Below the pieces are notes generated by a model. It saw only the letters and a program-made list of their open reading frames with translations. It was not told the DNA's origin and did not search any database. A stretch of 64,000 nt of DNA from Streptomyces exfoliatus. Lineage in GTDB: Bacteria; Actinomycetota; Actinomycetes; Streptomycetales; Streptomycetaceae. The stretch spans positions 248,001 to 312,000 of the forward strand of contig NZ_JNZP01000001.1 of the NCBI RefSeq assembly GCF_000725545.1. The letters are read 5' to 3'. Shown piece by piece: positions 17,861-27,776 of this stretch (positions are counted from its first letter, which is position 1; every line of letters starts with the position of its first letter). A program made the position numbers and the translations under genes.

Positions 17861-19288
17861 TCAGGCCGCCGTCTCCCTCGTCCGCTCCTCGGCCGGCACG
17901 CGCACCCCCAGGTCCCTCAGGAGGGCCCCGGCGGCCCGGGTGCCGGAGGCGAGGGCGCCCTGAGGGGTGCTCGTGGCGCGGTGGTCGCCGCAGACGTAGA
18001 GGCCGGCGAGCAGCCGCACCGAGCGGCGCGCGTCGTGCGGCGGCGCCATCGCGGGGAAGGCGTCCGGCGTGTGGCGCAAAGCGAGCAGCTCCCACTCGTC
18101 CGTCGACGAGCCGTACAGCGTGGCGAGGTGCTTGCGGACCCGCCGCTCCGTGTCGTCCGGCGGTGCTCCGAGCACCGTCGAGGTGATCAGCGCCCGGCCC
18201 TCCGGCGCCCGGCTCGGATCGACGGCGCTCATCACGGCGGTGTGCGCCACCGGCCCGCCCGGGTCGGACTCCAGGAGCAGCGTCGGCTCCCCGGTGGGTG
18301 CCGCGGGCGCCGTGTGATGGAGCACCGTCACGGAGTGGAAGGCGGGGGTCCGCAGCCCCGGAAGGAGCGCGGCCGCCGTCCGCGCCCCCGTGGCGAGCAC
18401 CACCGACCGGCAGCGGAACACCCCGTGGCCGGCCGTCGTGACCCGGGAGATGGACGCCTCCGTGACCCGGACGCCGGTACGGACCGTGCCCGGCGGCAGC
18501 GTGGCCGCCAGCCGCTCGGGGAGCGTCGCCGAACCGCCCTCGGGGACGGCCAGTCTGCCCCGGGCGAAGGCGCGCAGCGCGAGGTCCGCGTGCCGGCTGG
18601 ACGTGCCGAGGTCCGGGTCGCCGAGGAGCGCCGCGAGCAGCGGCCGCAGCACCCCCTGCACGGTCCGGGCGGGCAGCCGGGCGGTGAGTGCCTCGCGCGC
18701 GGTCCGCTCCGGGCGGGCGAGGAGCCGCTGCGTCGGGGTCGCGGCGAGCCGGACGAGGGAGGCGCCGAGCCGGGCCTGGTCGAGCGAGGCGGCCGGATGA
18801 CGGGGGGCGCTCGCGAGGGCGCGTGCCACGCTGAACGCTCCCCCCACGCTCCGATGGCCCGTGCCCCGGCTCCCTCCGGCCGTCCGGCGCGGATGCGGTG
18901 CGCCCCAGCGCGCGTACCGGCCGTCGCTGTGCACGAGCACGCCCGGCGCGAAGGGGCGCAGCACCAGGCCGTCGAGCCCCGGGGTGGCCCGCAGCTCCTC
19001 GTGCGACAGGGTGAGCAGGGGCCCGACCCGGTCGAGCAGGAAGCCGTCCACGGCCTCGGTCGCCAGCCGGCCCCCGATCCGGGGCTCCGCCTCCAGGACG
19101 GCGACGGAGAGCCCGGCGCCGGTCAGCCGGTGGGCGGCCGCGAGCCCCGCGACCCCGGCACCCACGATGACGACGTCGACGGCGCCCCCGGCGTCCGCGA
19201 CGTCGATGTGCTCTGTGACGTCGCCCGCCTCCGCGATGTCGACGTCCGTACGCTGTGCGGTCCTTGCGCTGTCTGCGCTGTTGAGCAC
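17861..19288 (-). CDS. FAD-dependent oxidoreductase (amine oxidase / protoporphyrinogen oxidase-like)
   Basis: 475 residues. After an unusual acidic N-terminal extension (~1-35) comes VVIVGAGVAGLAAAHRLTGA, the dinucleotide-binding fold, then EAEPRIGGRLATE (GGR motif). A second FAD contact near the C-terminus is LLAGLYVCGDHRATSTPQGA. The middle (TVRTGVRVTEASISRV, then VVLATGA) fits the flavin-containing amine oxidase superfamily. It probably oxidises or desaturates a small molecule; heme, carotenoid or amine substrates cannot be separated. Its start faces the end of the TIGR01777 gene about 200 bp away, same strand. Confidence 0.85.
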   Translation of the reverse strand: MLNSADSARTAQRTDVDIAEAGDVTEHIDVADAGGAVDVVIVGAGVAGLAAAHRLTGAGLSVAVLEAEPRIGGRLATEAVDGFLLDRVGPLLTLSHEELRATPGLDGLVLRPFAPGVLVHSDGRYARWGAPHPRRTAGGSRGTGHRSVGGAFSVARALASAPRHPAASLDQARLGASLVRLAATPTQRLLARPERTAREALTARLPARTVQGVLRPLLAALLGDPDLGTSSRHADLALRAFARGRLAVPEGGSATLPERLAATLPPGTVRTGVRVTEASISRVTTAGHGVFRCRSVVLATGARTAAALLPGLRTPAFHSVTVLHHTAPAAPTGEPTLLLESDPGGPVAHTAVMSAVDPSRAPEGRALITSTVLGAPPDDTERRVRKHLATLYGSSTDEWELLALRHTPDAFPAMAPPHDARRSVRLLAGLYVCGDHRATSTPQGALASGTRAAGALLRDLGVRVPAEERTRETAA

Positions 19289-19486
19289 GTGCCCCTCCCC
19301 AGGTCGGCGCGGCCGGTGGGAGGCCTATGCCCCCAACACGCCTCCGGAATGCCCGAGTTCGCCGTTCGGGTCGAGCCTAGGCAGCGCTCCCACGGCTGCC
19401 AGCCGCGCGCACCGGGGTGCGTGCGGCACGGGGGAGCGCAAGGGGGCGGAGGCCGGTGGGTGTCGGGCGCGCGGGAAGGGTGCCGC

Positions 19487-20398
19487 TCAGCGGGCCGCCG
19501 CTCTGATCGAGTCGTCGATCGTCGGGAACGCGAACTCGAAACCGGTCTCCAACAGCCGCCCCGGCAGCACCCGCTGACTCCCCAGCACGTCCTGCGCGAA
19601 GTCCCCGAGCACCACCTTCAGGGCGGGCGCCGGCACCGTGAACAGGGCCGGCCGGCGCAGGACCCGCCCCATCGCCGCCGTCACCTCGCGGTTGGTGACC
19701 GGCTCGGGGGCCGTCAGGTTCACCGGGCCCGAGAGCGAAGGCGTGTCGACCAGATGTCGCAGGGCGGCCACCTCGTCGTGGAGGGAGATGAACGACCAGT
19801 ACTGGCGGCCGTCGCCCATCCGGCCACCGAGCCCGGCACGGAAGACGGGGAAGAGCCGTCCCCAGGCCCCGCCCTCGCGGGCCACCACCAGGCCGGTACG
19901 GGCGTAGGTGACCCGGATGCCCGCCTCCTCGGCGGGGGCCGCCGCGGCCTCCCACTCCACACAGACCGAGGGCAGGAAGCCCGAGCCGGCGGGGGCGCTC
20001 TCGTCGACCGCGCGGCTGCCGGTGTCCCCGTACCAGCCGAGCGCCGTGCCGCAGACCAGGCTCTCGGGCGGCTCCGCGAGCGAGGCGAGGGCCTGGGAGA
20101 TCGCCGTCGTGCCGAGCACCCGGCTGTCCCGGATCTCCCGCTTGTACGCCTCGCTCCACCGGCGCTCGCCGACCCCGGCGCCCGCCAGGTGCACGACGGA
20201 GTCCACGCCGACGAGCCCGGCGGCGTCCACGTACAGCCGCTTGGGGTCCCATTCGACCTCGTCGGCGGTCCTGGCGGGCCTGCGGACGAGGCGGAGGACG
20301 TCGTGGCCGTCGGCGCGCAGGGAGCGGACCAGGGCCGAGCCGATGAGCCCGGAGGCGCCGGTGACGGCGACACGCTTGCGGATGGAGGAACGCTGCAT
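19487..20398 (-). CDS. TIGR01777-family NAD(P)-binding epimerase-like protein
   Basis: 303 residues from the ATG at 20398. It starts MQRSSIRKRVAVTGASGLIG with the GxxGxxG nucleotide-binding turn; VVHLAGAGVGERRWSEAYKR, a conserved LVCGTALGWYGDTGSRAVDE, and the DUF1731 C-terminal helix region (VLRRPALFTVPAPALKVVLG, then LLETGFEFAFP) identify the YfcH/SDR39U1-like TIGR01777 group. The reaction is unknown. Divergent from the GNAT gene, 46 bp between starts, so they share a promoter region. Confidence 0.9.
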   Translation of the reverse strand: MQRSSIRKRVAVTGASGLIGSALVRSLRADGHDVLRLVRRPARTADEVEWDPKRLYVDAAGLVGVDSVVHLAGAGVGERRWSEAYKREIRDSRVLGTTAISQALASLAEPPESLVCGTALGWYGDTGSRAVDESAPAGSGFLPSVCVEWEAAAAPAEEAGIRVTYARTGLVVAREGGAWGRLFPVFRAGLGGRMGDGRQYWSFISLHDEVAALRHLVDTPSLSGPVNLTAPEPVTNREVTAAMGRVLRRPALFTVPAPALKVVLGDFAQDVLGSQRVLPGRLLETGFEFAFPTIDDSIRAAAR

Positions 20399-20444
20399 GG
20401 GGCCATCCTGCCCCCTCCGGCGCCGCGCGTGGCACAGTGGCGTC

Positions 20445-20945
20445 ATGATCGTGGAAGAGACGCGGATACGTGGTGCGGAAGCCGGTGACGGGGACGTCCT
20501 CGCCGAACTCGACCGGGCCGTCTGGTCGCCCGTGCACGCGGTGCTGCCCGCGGCGACTCCGCCGTACGAGCCCTTCTTCGACGCCCGCCACCGGCCCGAG
20601 GACTACCTCGTGGCGGTGCTCGGCGGCGCCGTCGTCGGCTACGTCCGGGTGGTGCCGCCGACCCCGCTCGCGTCCAACGCCCACGTCCGCCAGATCCAGG
20701 GCCTCGCGGTCGCCGACTCCGCCCGGGGGCGCGGCGTGGCCAGGGCGCTGCTGCGGGCGGCGATGGACAAGGCCCGCGCGGACGGCGCCGTCCGGCTCAC
20801 CCTCCGGGTCCTCGGCCACAACGCGCCGGCCCGCGCGCTCTACGCCTCCGAGGGCTTCGCGGTCGAGGGCGTGCTCCCGGGGGAGTTCCTGATCGACGGC
20901 GCGTACGTGGACGACGTCTGCATGGGCCGGTCGCTCACCGGCTGA
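20445..20945 (+). CDS. GNAT family N-acetyltransferase
   Basis: 166 residues from the ATG at 20445. The acetyl-CoA motif A is IQGLAVADSARGRGVARALL (Q/R-x-x-G-x-G/A region at ~102-110), and the C-terminal motif B is NAPARALYASEGFAVEG. Single compact domain, cytoplasmic; substrate unknown. The last 11 bp overlap the end of the convergent TetR gene. Confidence 0.88.
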   Translation: MIVEETRIRGAEAGDGDVLAELDRAVWSPVHAVLPAATPPYEPFFDARHRPEDYLVAVLGGAVVGYVRVVPPTPLASNAHVRQIQGLAVADSARGRGVARALLRAAMDKARADGAVRLTLRVLGHNAPARALYASEGFAVEGVLPGEFLIDGAYVDDVCMGRSLTG

Positions 20946-21636
20946 CGCCGGGGGTCGTGCCCGAGGCCGACCGGGGAGAGCCGCCTTCCGGGTGCAGCAG
21001 CCGCATCCCGCCCATCAGTTCGCGCAGGCACCGGACCGCCAGCTCCGCCGGTGCGCCCTCGCCGCGTACCGGCGCGTCCGTCTCCGCCCAGGCCTCCAGG
21101 GCGACCCGGATGGCGTCCGTGGCCGCCGCCGCCGCGAGCCGTACCTCCAGCGGGTCGGCGTCCGGCCCGGCGAGCGCGGCGACGACCTCGCGCAGCCGCT
21201 CCTCCGAATCCTGGTTGACCCGGTACCAGACGGCCCGCAGTGCCGGGTCCTCGGCGGCCGCGCGCAGCAGCCCGCGCGTCCATCGCAGCCCCTCCTCCGC
21301 CGCCGCGTCGGCCGGGGTCAGCGAGGCGGCGATCGAGCGTTCCAGGGCCTCGGGCAGCCCGGCGCCGGGTTCCGTCGCGGCGAGGATCTCCCGCCAGCGG
21401 TCGGCGCCGCCCGCGAGGAGCGGGGCCACGGCGTCCTGCTTGGAGCGGAAGTACCGGTAGAAGGTGCGCAGCGCGACGCCGGCCCGCAGGGAGATGTCCT
21501 CGGCCGTGGTGCCGTCGGGGCCGTGCTCGGTGAAGAGCTCGGCGGCGGCGCGCGCGATGTCCAGCTGGGTGGCGGCCTTGCGGCGTTCCGTCAGCGTCCG
21601 GGTGGGGGGCGTGGCGCCCTCGGGCTTGGTGCTCAC
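20935..21636 (-). CDS. TetR family transcriptional regulator
   Basis: 233 residues from the GTG at 21636 (VSTKPEGATPPTRTLTERRK). The helix-turn-helix is typical TetR: AATQLDIARAAAELFTEHGP, TTAEDISLRAGVALRTFYRY, FRSKQDAVAPLL. The C-terminal ligand domain is helical and not classifiable. It is divergent from the SDR gene at 21768, and two palindromes in the shared promoter region (21668-21700) are strong operator candidates, so it most likely represses itself and the SDR gene (inference). Confidence 0.9.
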   Translation of the reverse strand: MSTKPEGATPPTRTLTERRKAATQLDIARAAAELFTEHGPDGTTAEDISLRAGVALRTFYRYFRSKQDAVAPLLAGGADRWREILAATEPGAGLPEALERSIAASLTPADAAAEEGLRWTRGLLRAAAEDPALRAVWYRVNQDSEERLREVVAALAGPDADPLEVRLAAAAATDAIRVALEAWAETDAPVRGEGAPAELAVRCLRELMGGMRLLHPEGGSPRSASGTTPGVSR

Positions 21637-21667
21637 CGTACGAAGCGTACGCCCGCGCCTGCCTTCG

Positions 21668-21700
21668 CTGCATGACGTGCAGTTATGGCAAAACGTGCCA
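21668..21700. promoter_or_regulatory. Twin palindromes, probable TetR operator
   Basis: CTGCA-TGACG-TGCAG (21668-21682) and TGGCA-AAACG-TGCCA (21686-21700). Both have the same 5-5-5 architecture with centres 18 bp apart, in the 131-bp gap between the divergent TetR and SDR genes. Confidence 0.6.
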
Positions 21701-21767
21701 CTTGGGCGTACGGTGGCGGCATTCCGCACGGCTCGGCACCCCGAGCCGACATCGAGAGGTTGCCGCC

Positions 21768-22562
21768 ATGAACCAGCTGACCCGTTACGAAGGACGCCGC
21801 GCCCTCATCACCGGGGGCGGCTCCGGCATCGGCCAGGCCACCGTCCTGCGCGTGCTCGCCGAAGGCGGCCGGGTCGTCGCCGCCGACATCAGCGAGGACG
21901 GCCTCAAGGACACCGTCGCCAAGGCCGGCGACGCCGCCGGCCGGCTCACCACCGTCGTCGTGGACGTCGCGGACGAGGCCTCCGTACGCGCCGGCGTCGC
22001 CGCCGCCGTCGAGGCGCTCGGTGGACTGGACGTCCTGGTCAACGCGGCCGGCGTGCTGCGCTCCTCGCACACCCACGAGACGAGCCTCGACTCCTTCGAG
22101 CAGGTGATACGGATCAACCTCACCGGCACGTTCCTCGTGATCCGCGAGGCGATCCCCGCCCTCCTGGAGGGCGAAGGCTCCGCCGTCGTGAACTTCTCCT
22201 CCACCTCCGCGATGTTCGCCCACCCCTACATGGCGGCCTACGCGGCCAGCAAGGGCGGCATCCAGTCCATGACCCACGCGCTCGCCGCCGAGTACGCCAA
22301 GCAGGGCATCCGCTTCACCGCCGTCCAGCCCGGCTCCATCTCCTCCGGCATGACCGACGGCAGCGGCGCCAGCCGCCGGAGCGTCGGCCCCGGCCTGCCC
22401 GAGGACACCGACTGGTCCCTCTTCGCGAAGCTCGCCCCCGCCCTCGGCCAGGGCTTCGCGGGACCGGAGACCGTCGCGGGCGTCGTCGCCATGCTGGCGA
22501 GCGAGGACGGGAAGTTCATCACCGGCACCGAGGTCCGCGTCGACGGCGGCACGCACTTCTGA
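21768..22562 (+). CDS. Short-chain dehydrogenase/reductase (classical SDR)
   Basis: 264 residues from the ATG at 21768. TGGGSGIGQATVLRVLAEGG is the TGxxxGxG cofactor motif, VLVNAAGVL is the NAG motif, and NFSSTSAMFAHPYMAAYAAS (continuing to the lysine after the serine) gives Ser-Tyr-x3-Lys. The C-terminus VDGGTHF is classic for this group. Cytoplasmic NAD(P)H-dependent oxidoreductase, substrate unknown. It is likely controlled by the divergent TetR through the twin palindromes upstream. Confidence 0.92.
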   Translation: MNQLTRYEGRRALITGGGSGIGQATVLRVLAEGGRVVAADISEDGLKDTVAKAGDAAGRLTTVVVDVADEASVRAGVAAAVEALGGLDVLVNAAGVLRSSHTHETSLDSFEQVIRINLTGTFLVIREAIPALLEGEGSAVVNFSSTSAMFAHPYMAAYAASKGGIQSMTHALAAEYAKQGIRFTAVQPGSISSGMTDGSGASRRSVGPGLPEDTDWSLFAKLAPALGQGFAGPETVAGVVAMLASEDGKFITGTEVRVDGGTHF

Positions 22563-22605
22563 CGCGTACGGGGCAGGGCGCCGCCCCGGTCACCCGGCCG
22601 GCGTC

Positions 22606-23127
22606 CTACCCCGCGCCGAAGCGCTCCCACAGCCGCGGGAAGCGCGCCGCGAGCACATCGTCGTCCGACAGGTCGAAGGGGGTGCCGAGCGGCTCCCCGC
22701 CCGGCATCGGAATGCCCAGGTCAGGGGTCTCCGCACCGGTCAGTCGCTCGTACGCCTCGTCCGCGGCGAAGCCGATCTCCTCTCCGTCCCCGTCGATCTC
22801 CGCGTCGAAGTCGTCGAGCAGCTCCGCCAGGGCGTCCGGATCGTGCACCGCGCCCTCGTAGACCTCCCGGCCCTGGCCGATGAGCCAGCAGCGGAACGAG
22901 TCGAAGGCCTCGTCCCCCGCCCCGTCGAAGAGCACGGCCGCCGCGCCCCACAGATCCCAGAGATACGCGCGGTTGTAGCGGGCCTCGAAATGGCGCGCGT
23001 AGTCGAGCACGGAGTCGGGATCCAACCGGGTCAGCCGTTCCACGAGCAGATCGGCCTGTTCCTCGGGGTCGCCCTCGGCGTCCTCGCGGCTGGCATCGAT
23101 GATCTCCCAGAACTCCGTCTCGTCCAT
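22606..23127 (-). CDS. DUF4240 domain protein
   Basis: 173 residues, strongly acidic. It begins MDETEFWEIIDASREDAEGD, the hallmark of DUF4240, continues with FEARYNRAYLWDLWGAAAVL and LIGQGREVYEGAVHDPDAL, and ends at FPRLWERFGAG. Family of unknown function, sometimes close to toxin-immunity genes, but nothing here shows that role. Convergent with the SDR at 21768 and divergent from the SDR at 23226 (98 bp between starts). Confidence 0.88.
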   Translation of the reverse strand: MDETEFWEIIDASREDAEGDPEEQADLLVERLTRLDPDSVLDYARHFEARYNRAYLWDLWGAAAVLFDGAGDEAFDSFRCWLIGQGREVYEGAVHDPDALAELLDDFDAEIDGDGEEIGFAADEAYERLTGAETPDLGIPMPGGEPLGTPFDLSDDDVLAARFPRLWERFGAG

Positions 23128-23225
23128 CACGGCACCAGCATCGTGGCTCGGGGGGTGCGACGCACCCGGAAAGCCCGAAATGAAACCGGACACAAGGTGT
23201 CGTACTTTCCTGCGAATCTGGGCGC

Positions 23226-24146
23226 ATGACAACCGAGACGAAGCCGCTGCACGGACGGATCTGCCTGGTCGCGGGCGCCACCCGGGGAGCGGGACGGGCC
23301 ATCGCCGTCCAGCTGGGGGCCGCCGGAGCCACCGTGTACGTCACCGGCCGCACCACCCGCGAGAAGCTCAGCGAGGTCGGCCGGGCCACCGAGACCATCG
23401 AGGAGACCGCCGAACTGGTGACGGCCGCGGGCGGCGAGGGCGTCGCCGTCCCCACCGACCATCTGGAGGCCGAGCAGGTCCGGGCCCTCGTCGACCGGAT
23501 CGACCGGGAGCGGGGGCGGCTCGACGTCCTCGTCAATGACGTGTGGGGCGGCGAGCACCTCGTCACCTTCGGAAAGAAGACCTGGGAGACCGACCTCACC
23601 GGCGGTCTGCGGATGCTGGAACTCGGCGTGCGGACCCACGCCATCACCTCGCACACGGCACTGCCGCTCCTCGTCCGCGAGCGCGGCGGCCTCGTCGTCG
23701 AGGTCACCGACGGCACCACCGCGTACAACGGCACCCGCTACCGGGAGAACCTCTTCTACGACCTCGCCAAGAACGCCCCCCTCCGGATGGCCTTCGGCCT
23801 CGGCAAGGAGCTGGAGGAGTACGGCGGCACGGCGGTCGCGCTCACCCCCGGCTGGCTCAGGTCCGAGCAGATGCTCGCGGGCTTCGGGGTCACCGAGGAG
23901 AACTGGCGCGACGCCGTCGAGAAGATCCCCGACTTCGCGGTCTCCGAGTCCCCGGTGTACGTGGGCCGGGCGGTCGCCGCACTCGCCGCCGACCCCGACC
24001 GCCACCGCTGGAACGGCGAGTCGCTGTCCAGCGGGCAACTGGCGAAGGAGTACGGCTTCACCGACGCCGACGGCTCACAGCCGGACGCCTGGGGCTTCAT
24101 CGTCGCCGGAGAGACGGGCACGCCGGACGTGAACGACTACCGGTAG
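23226..24146 (+). CDS. SDR family oxidoreductase
   Basis: 306 residues. CLVAGATRGAGRAIAVQLGA is the cofactor-binding turn; VYVTGRTTR after the second strand suggests NADP(H) preference. The active-site region is atypical (VVEVTDGTTAYNGTRYRENL with Tyr near residue 180 and Lys in DLAKNAPLRMAF). The C-terminal extension, ending DAWGFIVAGETGTPDVNDYR, is longer than in classical SDRs. Substrate unknown. Its 3' end lies 31 bp from the convergent WYL regulator. Confidence 0.88.
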   Translation: MTTETKPLHGRICLVAGATRGAGRAIAVQLGAAGATVYVTGRTTREKLSEVGRATETIEETAELVTAAGGEGVAVPTDHLEAEQVRALVDRIDRERGRLDVLVNDVWGGEHLVTFGKKTWETDLTGGLRMLELGVRTHAITSHTALPLLVRERGGLVVEVTDGTTAYNGTRYRENLFYDLAKNAPLRMAFGLGKELEEYGGTAVALTPGWLRSEQMLAGFGVTEENWRDAVEKIPDFAVSESPVYVGRAVAALAADPDRHRWNGESLSSGQLAKEYGFTDADGSQPDAWGFIVAGETGTPDVNDYR

Positions 24147-24177
24147 GCCGGCGGCGCGGACGGCTCACCCGTCCGCC

Positions 24178-25158
24178 TCACCCGTACGACTCCGCCATCG
24201 CGCGGGCCGCGTCCCGGAAGCGGGCGCGGAGGGCGGCCGGGGCCAGCACCTCGGCCTCGGCGCCCAGGGCGAGCAGCTGGGAGAAGGCGACCTCCTCGCT
24301 CTCCACCGGGAGCGTCGCGGTCACCCGGCCCTCCGCGTCCCGCGTCCCCGCCGCCAGAGCCTCCTCCGCGGCCGCCCGGTCCGTCACGTACGGCAGCCTC
24401 CGTGCCCCGGCCTCCGAGAGCCGTACGACGACCTCGGCGCGCAGGATCGACCGGGCGAACTCCGCCGCGCGTTCGGCCCAGAAGGCCGCCAGGTCGAAGT
24501 CCTCGTCCCGGGTGAACCGCTCCTCGCCCACGGCCACCGCCGCGAAGCGGTCCACCCGGTACGTGCGGAAGACCTGGCCCGAGCGGGCGCACACGTACCA
24601 GACGCCTGCCTTCAGGACGAGACCGTACGGCTGGAGCTCCCGCTCCACCTCCTCGCCGTCACCGCGCCGGTAGCGGGTCGAGACCCACCGGTCGTCCCAG
24701 ACCGCCTCCGCGATCGGGGCCAGCAGCTCCGGGGTCTCGGGCTCCTGGTACCAGCCCGGCGCGTCCAGGTGGAAGCGCCGGCCCACCGCGTCGGGGGCGT
24801 CCCGGAGCGAGGGCAGCAGCGCCGCCGACACCTTGAGCCGGGCCGCCGACGCCGCGTCCGCGAGCCCCAGGTCACGCAGCGCGCCCGGCAGCCCCGACAG
24901 GAACAGCGCCTCCGCCTCGCCGCGCGCCAGGCCCGTCAGACGCGTGCGGTAGCCGCCGACGAGGCGGTAGCCGCCTGCCCGGCCCCGGTCGGCGTAGACC
25001 GGAACCCCCGCCTCGGAGAGCGCCAGGGCGTCCCGCGTGATCGTGCGCTCCGACACCTCCAGCTCGGCGGCGAGTTCGGCCGCCGTCATCGACGGACGCG
25101 ACTGGAGCAGGAGGACCAACTTGATGAGGCGGGGGGGGGGGCGGAGGGACCTCTTCAT
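24178..25158 (-). CDS. WYL-domain transcriptional regulator (HTH_11)
   Basis: 326 residues. N-terminal helix-turn-helix ([20 protein letters not shown], then [20 protein letters not shown]) and a WYL domain (residues ~140-220, including [20 protein letters not shown]), then the WCX C-terminal domain. Such regulators sense small ligands or nucleic acids. The first codons are odd: the ATG at 25158 overlaps the aceE stop (ATGA) and codons 7-10 come from an 11-base G tract (C on this strand), giving LRPPPRL. The true start and N-terminus are therefore doubtful. Confidence 0.85.
   Translation of the reverse strand: MKRSLRPPPRLIKLVLLLQSRPSMTAAELAAELEVSERTITRDALALSEAGVPVYADRGRAGGYRLVGGYRTRLTGLARGEAEALFLSGLPGALRDLGLADAASAARLKVSAALLPSLRDAPDAVGRRFHLDAPGWYQEPETPELLAPIAEAVWDDRWVSTRYRRGDGEEVERELQPYGLVLKAGVWYVCARSGQVFRTYRVDRFAAVAVGEERFTRDEDFDLAAFWAERAAEFARSILRAEVVVRLSEAGARRLPYVTDRAAAEEALAAGTRDAEGRVTATLPVESEEVAFSQLLALGAEAEVLAPAALRARFRDAARAMAESYG
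25131..25141. repeat. G11 homopolymer inside the WYL gene start
   Basis: Eleven consecutive G on the plus strand, plus a second run (C8 at 25164-25171) 22 bp away. Such tracts are prone to slippage and to assembly errors. Confidence 0.9.
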
Positions 25159-27776
25159 GCCGGCCCCCCCCAGTGACGGCGGGCCGCGTCACGGGTGTCC
25201 GAGAGGCCGAAGCCGTCGGCGCCGAGCGAGGACCAGTCCTGCTCGACCCACTGCGCGATCTGGTCGGGGACCTGGCGCATGTAGTCGGAGACGGCGAGGA
25301 CCGGGGAGGTGACGCCTTCGAGCGCCCTGCGCAGGTACGGGACCTGCTCCTCGCCGCGCAGCAGCGCCGCGTCGGCCTCCAGGGCGTCGCGCCGCAGCTC
25401 CGTCCAGGAGGTCGCGGACCACACGTCGGCGCCCACGCCCCACTCGGCGGCGAGCACCTTCTGCGCCTCCAGGGCCCAGTGGATGGCCGTACCGGAGGAG
25501 AGCAGCTGGATGCGCGGGGCGTTCGCGGGCAGGTCGAGACCGGCCGACTCCGCGGTGTTGAAGCGGTAGAGGCCCTTGACGATGCCCTCGTCGACGCCGG
25601 ACGGCTTGGCCGGCTGCGGCATCGGCTCGTTGTAGACGGTGAGGTAGTAGAAGACGTTCTGGTCCTCGCCCTCGGCGGCCTCGCCGTACATCCGGCGCAG
25701 ACCCTCCTTGACGATGGCCGCGACCTCGTAGGCGAACGCCGGGTCGTACGTCAGGGCCGCCGGGTTGGTCGCCGCGATCACCGGCGAGTGGCCGTCGGCG
25801 TGCTGGAGGCCCTCACCGGTCAGGGTCGTACGGCCCGCGGTCGCGCCGATGAGGAAGCCGCGGCCGAGCTGGTCGCCGAGCTGCCACATCTGGTCGGCGG
25901 TCCGCTGCCAGCCGAACATCGAGTAGAAGATGTAGAACGGGATCATCGCCTCGCCGTGCGTGGAGTACGCGGTGGAAGCGGCGATGAAGTCGGCCATCGA
26001 ACCGGCCTCGGTGATCCCCTCGTTGAGGATCTGGCCGTTGACGGCCTCCTTGTAGTACATCAGCTGGTCGCGGTCGACCGGCTCGTACGTCTGGCCCTTC
26101 GGCGAGTAGATGCCGAGCGACGGGAACAGCGACTCCATACCGAAGGTACGGGCCTCGTCCGGGACGATCGGGACCCAGCGCTTGCCGGTCTCCTTGTCGC
26201 GGATCAGGTCCTTGACCAGGCGGACGAACGCCATCGTCGTGGCCATCGACTGCGTGCCGGAACCCTTGTCGAAGGCGGCGAAGGCCTTCTCGGCCGGGGC
26301 CGGCAGCGGCGCGAGCGGCTGGGTGCGGCGGGCCGGGGCCGGGCCGCCGAGGGCCGCGCGGCGCTCCTGGAGGTAGCGGACCTCGGGCGAGTCGGCGCCC
26401 GGGTGGCCGTAGGGCACCTGGCCGTCGACGAACTGCGCGTCCGAGATGGGAAGTTCGAGAAGGTCGCGCATGTTCTTGAACTCGTCGGTGGAGAGCTTCT
26501 TCATCTGGTGGTTCGCGTTCTTCGACGCGAAGCCCTCACCGAGGGTGAAGCCCTTGACGGTCTGCGCCAGGATGACCGTCGGCGCGCCCTTGAACTCCAC
26601 GGCGGCCTTGTACGCGGCGTACACCTTGCGCGGCTCGTGGCCACCGCGCGAGAGGTGGAAACACTCGAGGATCTTGTCGTCGCTGAGCAGCTGCGCCATC
26701 GCGACGAGCGCCGGGTCCTTGGCGAAGAAGTCCTGGCGGATGTAGGCGGCGTCGCGGGTCTGGTACGTCTGGACCTGCGCGTCCGGCACCTCGCGGAGGC
26801 GGCGGACGAGGGCGCCGGTGGTGTCGAGCGCGAACAGCTCGTCCCAGGCGTTGCCCCACAGCGACTTCACGACGTTCCAGCCGGCGCCGCGGAACTGGGC
26901 CTCCAGCTCCTGCACGATCTTGAAGTTGGCGCGGACCGGGCCGTCGAGGCGCTGCAGGTTGCAGTTGATGACGAAGGTCAGGTTGTCCAGGCCCTCGCGG
27001 GCGGCCAGGGCGAGGGCCGCGGTCGACTCGGGCTCGTCCATCTCGCCGTCACCGAGGAACGCCCACACGTGCGAGGCGGAGACGTCCTTGATGGAGCGGT
27101 TGGTCAGGTAGCGGTTGAAGCGCGCCTGGTAGATCGCGGAGAGCGGGCCGAGACCCATGGAGACGGTGGGGAACTCCCACAGCCAGGGGAGGCGCCGCGG
27201 GTGCGGGTAGGAGGGCAGGCCGTTGCCGCCGGACTCCTGCCGGAAGTTGTCGAGGTGGGCCTCGTTCAGGCGCCCGTCCAGGAACGCGCGGGCGTAGATG
27301 CCGGGGGCGGCGTGACCCTGGATGTAGAGCTGGTCGCCGGAACCGACCGCGTCTCCGGAGTCCTTGCCCTTGAAGAAGTGGTTGAAGCCGGTCTCGTACA
27401 GCCAGGCGGCCGACGCGAAGGTGGCGATGTGGCCGCCGACGCCGTACTTGGAGCCGCGGCTGACCATCGCGGCCGCGTTCCAGCGGTTCCAGGCGGTGAT
27501 CCGGCGCTCCATGTCCTCGTCGCCGTCGAACGCGGCGCCCGTCGGCTCGGCGGAGGTCGGGATGGTGTTGACGTAGTCCGTCTCCAGGAGCTTGGGCAGG
27601 GCCAGGCCCGCGCCCTCGGCGTGCTGGAGCGTGCGGCGCATCAGGTAGGCGGCCCGGTGAGGGCCGGCGGCCTTGGTGACGGCGTCCAGGGAGGCCGCCC
27701 ACTCGGCGGTCTCCTCGGTGTCACGGTCCGGGAGCTGGTCGAGCTCGCTCGGAATCTTGCCTACGGGATCGGTCAT
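25155..27776 (-). CDS. aceE: Pyruvate dehydrogenase E1 component, homodimeric (3' end apparently shortened)
   Basis: 873 residues from the ATG at 27776 ([20 protein letters not shown]). Thiamine-diphosphate motif [20 protein letters not shown] with later [11 protein letters not shown], and transketolase-like C-terminal half ([20 protein letters not shown]). It decarboxylates pyruvate and reductively acetylates E2 lipoyl groups. It ends [20 protein letters not shown] then GGPA and stop; homologues I remember continue about 40-50 residues after this S-D-T-R motif, so the end looks deleted, misassembled or frameshifted next to two homopolymer tracts. Neighbouring gntR, E2 and lpd fit a pyruvate dehydrogenase role. 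Confidence 0.93.
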   Translation of the reverse strand: MTDPVGKIPSELDQLPDRDTEETAEWAASLDAVTKAAGPHRAAYLMRRTLQHAEGAGLALPKLLETDYVNTIPTSAEPTGAAFDGDEDMERRITAWNRWNAAAMVSRGSKYGVGGHIATFASAAWLYETGFNHFFKGKDSGDAVGSGDQLYIQGHAAPGIYARAFLDGRLNEAHLDNFRQESGGNGLPSYPHPRRLPWLWEFPTVSMGLGPLSAIYQARFNRYLTNRSIKDVSASHVWAFLGDGEMDEPESTAALALAAREGLDNLTFVINCNLQRLDGPVRANFKIVQELEAQFRGAGWNVVKSLWGNAWDELFALDTTGALVRRLREVPDAQVQTYQTRDAAYIRQDFFAKDPALVAMAQLLSDDKILECFHLSRGGHEPRKVYAAYKAAVEFKGAPTVILAQTVKGFTLGEGFASKNANHQMKKLSTDEFKNMRDLLELPISDAQFVDGQVPYGHPGADSPEVRYLQERRAALGGPAPARRTQPLAPLPAPAEKAFAAFDKGSGTQSMATTMAFVRLVKDLIRDKETGKRWVPIVPDEARTFGMESLFPSLGIYSPKGQTYEPVDRDQLMYYKEAVNGQILNEGITEAGSMADFIAASTAYSTHGEAMIPFYIFYSMFGWQRTADQMWQLGDQLGRGFLIGATAGRTTLTGEGLQHADGHSPVIAATNPAALTYDPAFAYEVAAIVKEGLRRMYGEAAEGEDQNVFYYLTVYNEPMPQPAKPSGVDEGIVKGLYRFNTAESAGLDLPANAPRIQLLSSGTAIHWALEAQKVLAAEWGVGADVWSATSWTELRRDALEADAALLRGEEQVPYLRRALEGVTSPVLAVSDYMRQVPDQIAQWVEQDWSSLGADGFGLSDTRDAARRHWGGPA

